Of a stretch of DNA of 64,000 nt, positions 60,176 to 64,000 are shown in pieces. The notes beneath the pieces are model-generated. The model made no database searches. It had not been told where the DNA came from and worked only from the letters and a program-made list of their open reading frames with translations. Positions within the stretch are counted from its first letter, which is position 1. Every line of letters begins with the position of its first letter. The stretch is taken from contig NZ_JAZGJP010000003.1 in NCBI RefSeq assembly GCF_036408795.1, positions 1 to 64,000 of the forward strand, given 5' to 3'. The DNA is from Olsenella_L kribbiana. Lineage in GTDB: Bacteria > Actinomycetota > Coriobacteriia > Coriobacteriales > Atopobiaceae. The translations under genes and the position numbers were made by a program.

Positions 60176-61882
60176 TTACTCGTTATCCTGCTTGCGATTG
60201 CGGACGACGCGGGAGACGCCGAAGGCGAGCACGAGGCCGCCTGCGACCCACGTCAGCGTCACGCCAGCCTGGCCGGTGAGAGGCAGGCCCACGGACTTGG
60301 TATCGCCGACCGTGATGTTCACGGTCTTGTTGTCGGTCACGCCAGAGCCGGTCTGAGCCGTCAGCGTGTTGTCGCCTGTGGTGCCGTCAGAGAGGCCGGC
60401 GATAACATGAGCAGAATCGGTAGTGTTGAGCGTGCTGGCGAGCGTAACGGTCTGGTCGTTCTGGTTGATTGTCGGCGTAATCGTGAACGTGAAGTCGCTC
60501 ACCGTGGAGTATCCGTCAGGTGCGGAGACCTCGTGCACCTTGTAGGTGCCTGCATCGAGGCCGGTCACGTCAATCTTGCCGTTCGCGTCGGTGGTCAGAT
60601 TTACTGCGGTATCACTGAGCGTGCCATCTGCTGCGACATACTTGTTCGTAGTGGCCGTATCGTCGGCGCTGCTCACCTGGATGGTAAAGACGGCGCCAGC
60701 AAGTGCCTGCTCGGTGCCCTGGTCGACCTTCACAAGATTGAGGCCATAGGTGAAGTCCGTGACATGGCGGTCAATGGTCCTGCCGGTACCCTCACCGTTC
60801 GGATTGTTTGAGTACTCGAGATAGACGGTGTTCGGGTTGCCCGCGTTACCAATCACGGCGCTGGAATTAATCTTTGCTGTGTAGGAAACAACGAAGACGG
60901 AGTCCTTTGTTGCTCCAGTGATGGACTTGAGGCCCTTCGGAGCAGTCTTGCTATTCACATTCACCGTCAGGACATGCGCACCGTTCGTACCATCAGTGAC
61001 ACCAGAAGTGAAGTAGTTGGTCACATCAACCTTCGAGTCCGAGCTGTGAAGCACATCAGCCTTTGCCACTCCCGAATTGGCATACATGTAGACCTTGACA
61101 CTGTTCGAATCAATCGTGAGTCCCTGTGAGACCGTATCCGTGAACTTGTAGGAGTAGCTGTCATACGTCGCGAAGTCCTGAGCGACGGTGCCGTAGAGGT
61201 TGTATCTGACATCCTGGCCGATGTGGGAGTCAGCGGCATCGTGCTCAGTGTTGTCTGCATCGGAGACGATCTTTTTCTCGACCGTCGGTATACTCGCCTT
61301 CTCGGTCACGGTGTAGGCGGAGCCGCCGACGACAGCGAAGATAGGCAGAGTGTAGGACTCGCTGGCCTTAGTGCTGGAGCCCGGATCCACAGTGGTACCG
61401 TCCGTTACGAAGAGCCAGTAGCCGTTGTTGAGAGCGGAGCTTGCTTTGCCGCCCTCGACGGTCGTCTGGGAGGTCTTGCCCATGACAGCCTTAGCGATAG
61501 CCTCTGCAACAGGATTGGATGCGTCGATATTTGTCGTGCTCGTCACATTAGCTGTGATCCAGTCGGCGGCATCCTGTGCGGTCGTGCCGGCATAGCTCGT
61601 GTCCTGTGCACTGATGACGCCCTCGACGGCAGCCTTAACGTCGTCGTTGGCCCAAGAGATATTAGAAACCGACTTCGTGCCATCAGTGTTATCCGTGACC
61701 GTGGCCTTGAAGATCTCGTAGCCCTTGAAGCTGGTCTCGTTGCCTTGGACATTGCTGATGGTGATGGTGTTGTCTCCCTCTGCTGCGAATGCCATGGTCG
61801 CAGGTCCGAGCGCTCCGCCCAGGCTCATTGCGATCGTGAGGCCGGCCGTGACGGCTGCGCGTGCGATGCTGTGCTTCTTCAT
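60176..61882 (-). CDS. LPXTG isopeptide pilin (probable backbone)
   Basis: 568 residues from MKKHSIARAAVTAGLTIAM (AGGAAGG upstream; the frame opens 49 codons earlier). Signal peptide of about 36 residues ending AMAFAAEG-like. The body holds two isopeptide-forming fimbrial domains (GYEIFKATVTDN; VPTVEKKIVSDADN; KFTDTVSQGLTIDSNSVKVY) and a SpaA-like domain (LNLVKVDQGTEQALAGAVF to TYKVHEVSAPDGY, with the E-box Glu). The C-terminus is LPLTGQAG, a hydrophobic helix and RKQDNE. It is polymerised by the adjacent sortase and anchored to the wall. Confidence 0.9.
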   Translation of the reverse strand: MKKHSIARAAVTAGLTIAMSLGGALGPATMAFAAEGDNTITISNVQGNETSFKGYEIFKATVTDNTDGTKSVSNISWANDDVKAAVEGVISAQDTSYAGTTAQDAADWITANVTSTTNIDASNPVAEAIAKAVMGKTSQTTVEGGKASSALNNGYWLFVTDGTTVDPGSSTKASESYTLPIFAVVGGSAYTVTEKASIPTVEKKIVSDADNTEHDAADSHIGQDVRYNLYGTVAQDFATYDSYSYKFTDTVSQGLTIDSNSVKVYMYANSGVAKADVLHSSDSKVDVTNYFTSGVTDGTNGAHVLTVNVNSKTAPKGLKSITGATKDSVFVVSYTAKINSSAVIGNAGNPNTVYLEYSNNPNGEGTGRTIDRHVTDFTYGLNLVKVDQGTEQALAGAVFTIQVSSADDTATTNKYVAADGTLSDTAVNLTTDANGKIDVTGLDAGTYKVHEVSAPDGYSTVSDFTFTITPTINQNDQTVTLASTLNTTDSAHVIAGLSDGTTGDNTLTAQTGSGVTDNKTVNITVGDTKSVGLPLTGQAGVTLTWVAGGLVLAFGVSRVVRNRKQDNE

Positions 61883-62066
61883 GATGCTTTCCTTCCTCTT
61901 GACGGATCTCTCCGTCCCCTTCTGTATGGTCACGAGGCGCCTTTGGCCCCTGGTTCCCCAAACAAAACCTGCTTTTGTGCCGAGCTCTCCCTGCAGCCTG
62001 CTGGATAAGGCTGTCATCCGCGTGCCCACAGGGATATTCGGCTGATGTCAGTGCTGTAGTGCTTTC

Positions 62067-63665
62067 CTAGTTCCGGTCGTTCTTGGTGTGCTTTCTCATC
62101 TGCCAGGCAACGATTGCAAGTGCGATGCCTACCATTGCGAGGAGCGCCGCCACTTCCATCCCGGAGATATCGCCCATGTCAGGGTTTCCTTCCTTGGGAG
62201 GCGTCGTTCCGGGCGGAGTCTCTCCGGGAGGCGTCGGCGCATCGAGGATGCTTGCCCGGAGGAGGCTCGTGGAGGGATCGATAGCGTCGGCTCGGAGAGG
62301 ATCCTCTGCCTGAATCGAGAGCTCCGGGTGGGCGGATGCCACCTGCTTGACATCCAGACCCGAGACGGAGAGGACGATCCTCCTCGTCCCCTCGAAGCGC
62401 TCGTAGCCTTCCGGAGCCTGGATCTCGGATACGAGGTACGTGCCGGAGTCGATGCCTGAGAGGGTCACATGGCCCTGCCCGTCGGTCGTGACGGTGGAAT
62501 CCGAAGATGTCCAGGAGCCGTCCTGTGCGAGATGCCTTCCGGAAGGATCCGTGACATCGAGCACCGCGCCGGAGAGGACCTGGTCCCCGTCCTTGGAGCG
62601 CTTCGTCAGCTGGAGGTCCCACGTGTAGGCGGTAGCCTTGCTGTCGGGCGTCTTCGAGCGCTCGTCGCCCGAGAGCGGAGACTTCGGATACTCGAGGTGC
62701 ACCGTGTTGGGGTTGCCCTCGGAAGCGCCGTGATTGCATTTCTGGTTCAGAGGTGCGCTGTAGACGACGCAGACCTGGGCGCCCTGCTTCGCGAGCACGT
62801 CGGATCCGAGCGCGGACACGAGGTCGGGAGACTCCACCTCGAACGTCTGGCCGGAGACCTTAACAGTGCACTGGCTGGTGATATCCGTCCATGATGTGGC
62901 GTCATCGAAGCTGGAGCTGGTGCCGGCTACGAGGTACACCTTCGCGGAGGAGGCGACCCTGCTGGGGTCGAGGCCTTGGGACATCTCGTCCTCGAACCAG
63001 ACCCTGTAGGAGCTATAGCCCTGAAGGCCTGCCGGGACCGTGGCCTCGAGCCTCCAGTAGACGTCGTCGCCCACCGTGGCATCCGCTGCCTTCTGCCACT
63101 TCCCGGTGCTGTTCTCCTGGACATGCTTCTCTACCGTAGGCACCGAGGACTTGGGCTCGATGGTCTTTGCGCCTGTCCCTACAAGCACGAAGACCGGTGC
63201 CGTGCCTGCCTCGGATACGCCGAGGGCGGAGTCGTCCGTGACGATAAGCCAGTAGCCCTCTGAGAGCTCTGCGGAAGTTCCTGCTGTGAGGTCTGTCGCC
63301 TTGGCGCCGCTCGCGATGAGGGCCTTGGCAAGGGCGTAGTCTACCTCGTTGCCGTCGCTCAGGCTCTGCTGCATCCAGCCAGCTGCATCCTGCGCCGTGG
63401 CGAAGCTCCTGCCTGCTGCAGACTCCGCAGCTGACCTGGCTGCATCGGATGCCCAGGAGATGTTAGATGCGACGTCCTTCTGCTGCTCTGCACTGTATGC
63501 GACATCGGCATCGAATACCTGGTAGGCCTTGTAGGCCCTGGCATTGGTCCCCGAGATGGTCACCTCACCTGCAAAGGCATTCACTGGAGTAAGCATAAGG
63601 GCCATGAGGACGCAGGCGGCGAGGGCGAGGATGCGGCAAGAGCGTTCACGAATAGCTTCGATCAT
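62067..63665 (-). CDS. Surface pilin-like protein with atypical sorting signal
   Basis: 532 residues; its ATG overlaps the stop of the upstream surface gene (ATGA). Signal peptide of about 32 residues (ILALAACVLMALMLTPVNAFA). It is a paralogue of the next pilin: AYKAYQVFDADV, SEGYWLIVTDDS, VPTVEKHVQEN, NPNTVHLEYPKSP, and a SpaA-like domain ending TYLVSEIQAPEGY. The C-terminus has a Pro/Thr stretch, then NPDMGDISG, a helix (EVAALLAMVGIALAIVAW) and MRKHTKN. There is no LPXTG; NPDMGD takes its place. Probably a minor or basal pilin. Confidence 0.85.
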   Translation of the reverse strand: MIEAIRERSCRILALAACVLMALMLTPVNAFAGEVTISGTNARAYKAYQVFDADVAYSAEQQKDVASNISWASDAARSAAESAAGRSFATAQDAAGWMQQSLSDGNEVDYALAKALIASGAKATDLTAGTSAELSEGYWLIVTDDSALGVSEAGTAPVFVLVGTGAKTIEPKSSVPTVEKHVQENSTGKWQKAADATVGDDVYWRLEATVPAGLQGYSSYRVWFEDEMSQGLDPSRVASSAKVYLVAGTSSSFDDATSWTDITSQCTVKVSGQTFEVESPDLVSALGSDVLAKQGAQVCVVYSAPLNQKCNHGASEGNPNTVHLEYPKSPLSGDERSKTPDSKATAYTWDLQLTKRSKDGDQVLSGAVLDVTDPSGRHLAQDGSWTSSDSTVTTDGQGHVTLSGIDSGTYLVSEIQAPEGYERFEGTRRIVLSVSGLDVKQVASAHPELSIQAEDPLRADAIDPSTSLLRASILDAPTPPGETPPGTTPPKEGNPDMGDISGMEVAALLAMVGIALAIVAWQMRKHTKNDRN

Positions 63666-64000
63666 CGCCCATCGCCTCCCTTCCGGGCATCGCGGCGGCT
63701 CTTGGCGAGCCTCCAGAGGCCGTATGCAAGGGCTGCGCCACCAGCGACGTAGACCAAGGCGATTCCCGCCTGTCCGGCATTGGGAAGGGACTGAGCATAT
63801 TTGTTATCGAACTCCGCTCCCTTTTTCGTTGCCGTTCCATCTGCTTCGCAGTAGGTATAGGCCGGATCCACCGTCAGGCTTCCGTTCGAGTTATCAATAA
63901 CCGTGACATGGACCTTGATATAGCCGGAATCGTACGTGTAGCCAGACTCAGCGCCAGACTGCTCGCGGATATAGTAGTCGTAGGTCGTCTTACCTCCACG
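63662..64000 (-). CDS. Surface protein C-terminus (partial): FctA-type isopeptide domain with LPNAG signal
   Basis: The reading frame is open to the window end, giving the last 112 residues. It starts in TTYDYYIREQSGAESG-YTYD, then VHVTVIDNSNGSLTVDPAYTY, the pattern of the FctA/pilin isopeptide linkage domain. It ends with KYAQSLPNAGQAG, a membrane helix (VYVAGGAALAYGLWRL) and KSRRDARKGG. LPNAG is a variant LPXTG motif with Ala for Thr. The gene is probably the pilus tip or a large adhesin. It is translationally coupled to the next surface gene. Confidence 0.8.
   Translation of the reverse strand, partial: RGGKTTYDYYIREQSGAESGYTYDSGYIKVHVTVIDNSNGSLTVDPAYTYCEADGTATKKGAEFDNKYAQSLPNAGQAGIALVYVAGGAALAYGLWRLAKSRRDARKGGDGR

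Noticed and set aside
1..64000. tRNA, rRNA, CRISPR arrays, insertion sequences and prophage
   Set aside because: I looked for T-arm-like GGTTCGAATCC strings, regular short repeats, transposase motifs and phage genes and found none convincing.

Overview
The window is a high-GC (roughly 58-60 percent by eye), gene-dense stretch of a Gram-positive chromosome. An LPXTG pilus locus with a class C sortase, a tryptophan ECF transporter, a phosphoketolase, two glucoside-type PTS permeases and many glycoside hydrolases fit a fermentative gut or oral Coriobacteriia (Atopobiaceae/Olsenella-like). That taxonomic call is an inference from gene content. I saw no tRNA, rRNA, CRISPR array, insertion sequence or phage.

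Layout. 1-350: no gene recognised. 351-6110: iron-type alcohol dehydrogenase, an ABC-F ATPase behind a possible attenuating leader, and a standalone DprA-like protein. 4767-10422 (minus): a transporter, HyuA-type hydantoinase/oxoprolinase, a HExxH protein and an FAD oxidoreductase. 10745-15614: an XRE regulator, then a PRC/MgtE_N/CBS membrane protein paired with an NRAMP protein whose binding-site motifs look like those of Mg2+-transporting NRAMP relatives. 15785-19925: a tryptophan ECF transporter operon with a Trp leader peptide, attenuator, two TrpP-like S components, a fused EcfA-EcfA' and EcfT. 20063-26510: housekeeping and small proteins. 26865-29216: ahpC with a domain-permuted AhpF, under a Fur/PerR-like box. 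29410-31248: a standalone JetD-like (DUF2220) protein.

31381-59109 is a large carbohydrate region. Operon 1 (minus): PTS EIIBC, GH3, GH43-like, GH35-like and GH106-like enzymes, with a divergent AraC regulator that is split. A phosphoketolase and its LacI regulator follow. Operon 2 (minus): PTS EIIBC and two DUF4038 (GH140/apiosidase-like) enzymes. Operon 3 (plus): a FucI-like isomerase, split transketolase, FGGY kinase and esterase. None of the hydrolases has a signal peptide, so sugars are probably imported by PTS and processed inside the cell. Apiosidase-like enzymes, isomerase, kinase, split transketolase and phosphoketolase together suggest a complete D-apiose (or similar branched pentose) route. 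This is my best candidate for an undescribed system. The two PTS promoter regions share a 10-bp repeat, which links operons 1 and 2.

59134-64000 (minus) is the pilus locus: an FctA-type surface protein running off the window end, two isopeptide pilins and sortase C.

A second non-gene highlight is a pair of about 130-150 nt structured elements at 9007-9135 and 11473-11621. They share architecture and carry several compensatory base-pair changes.
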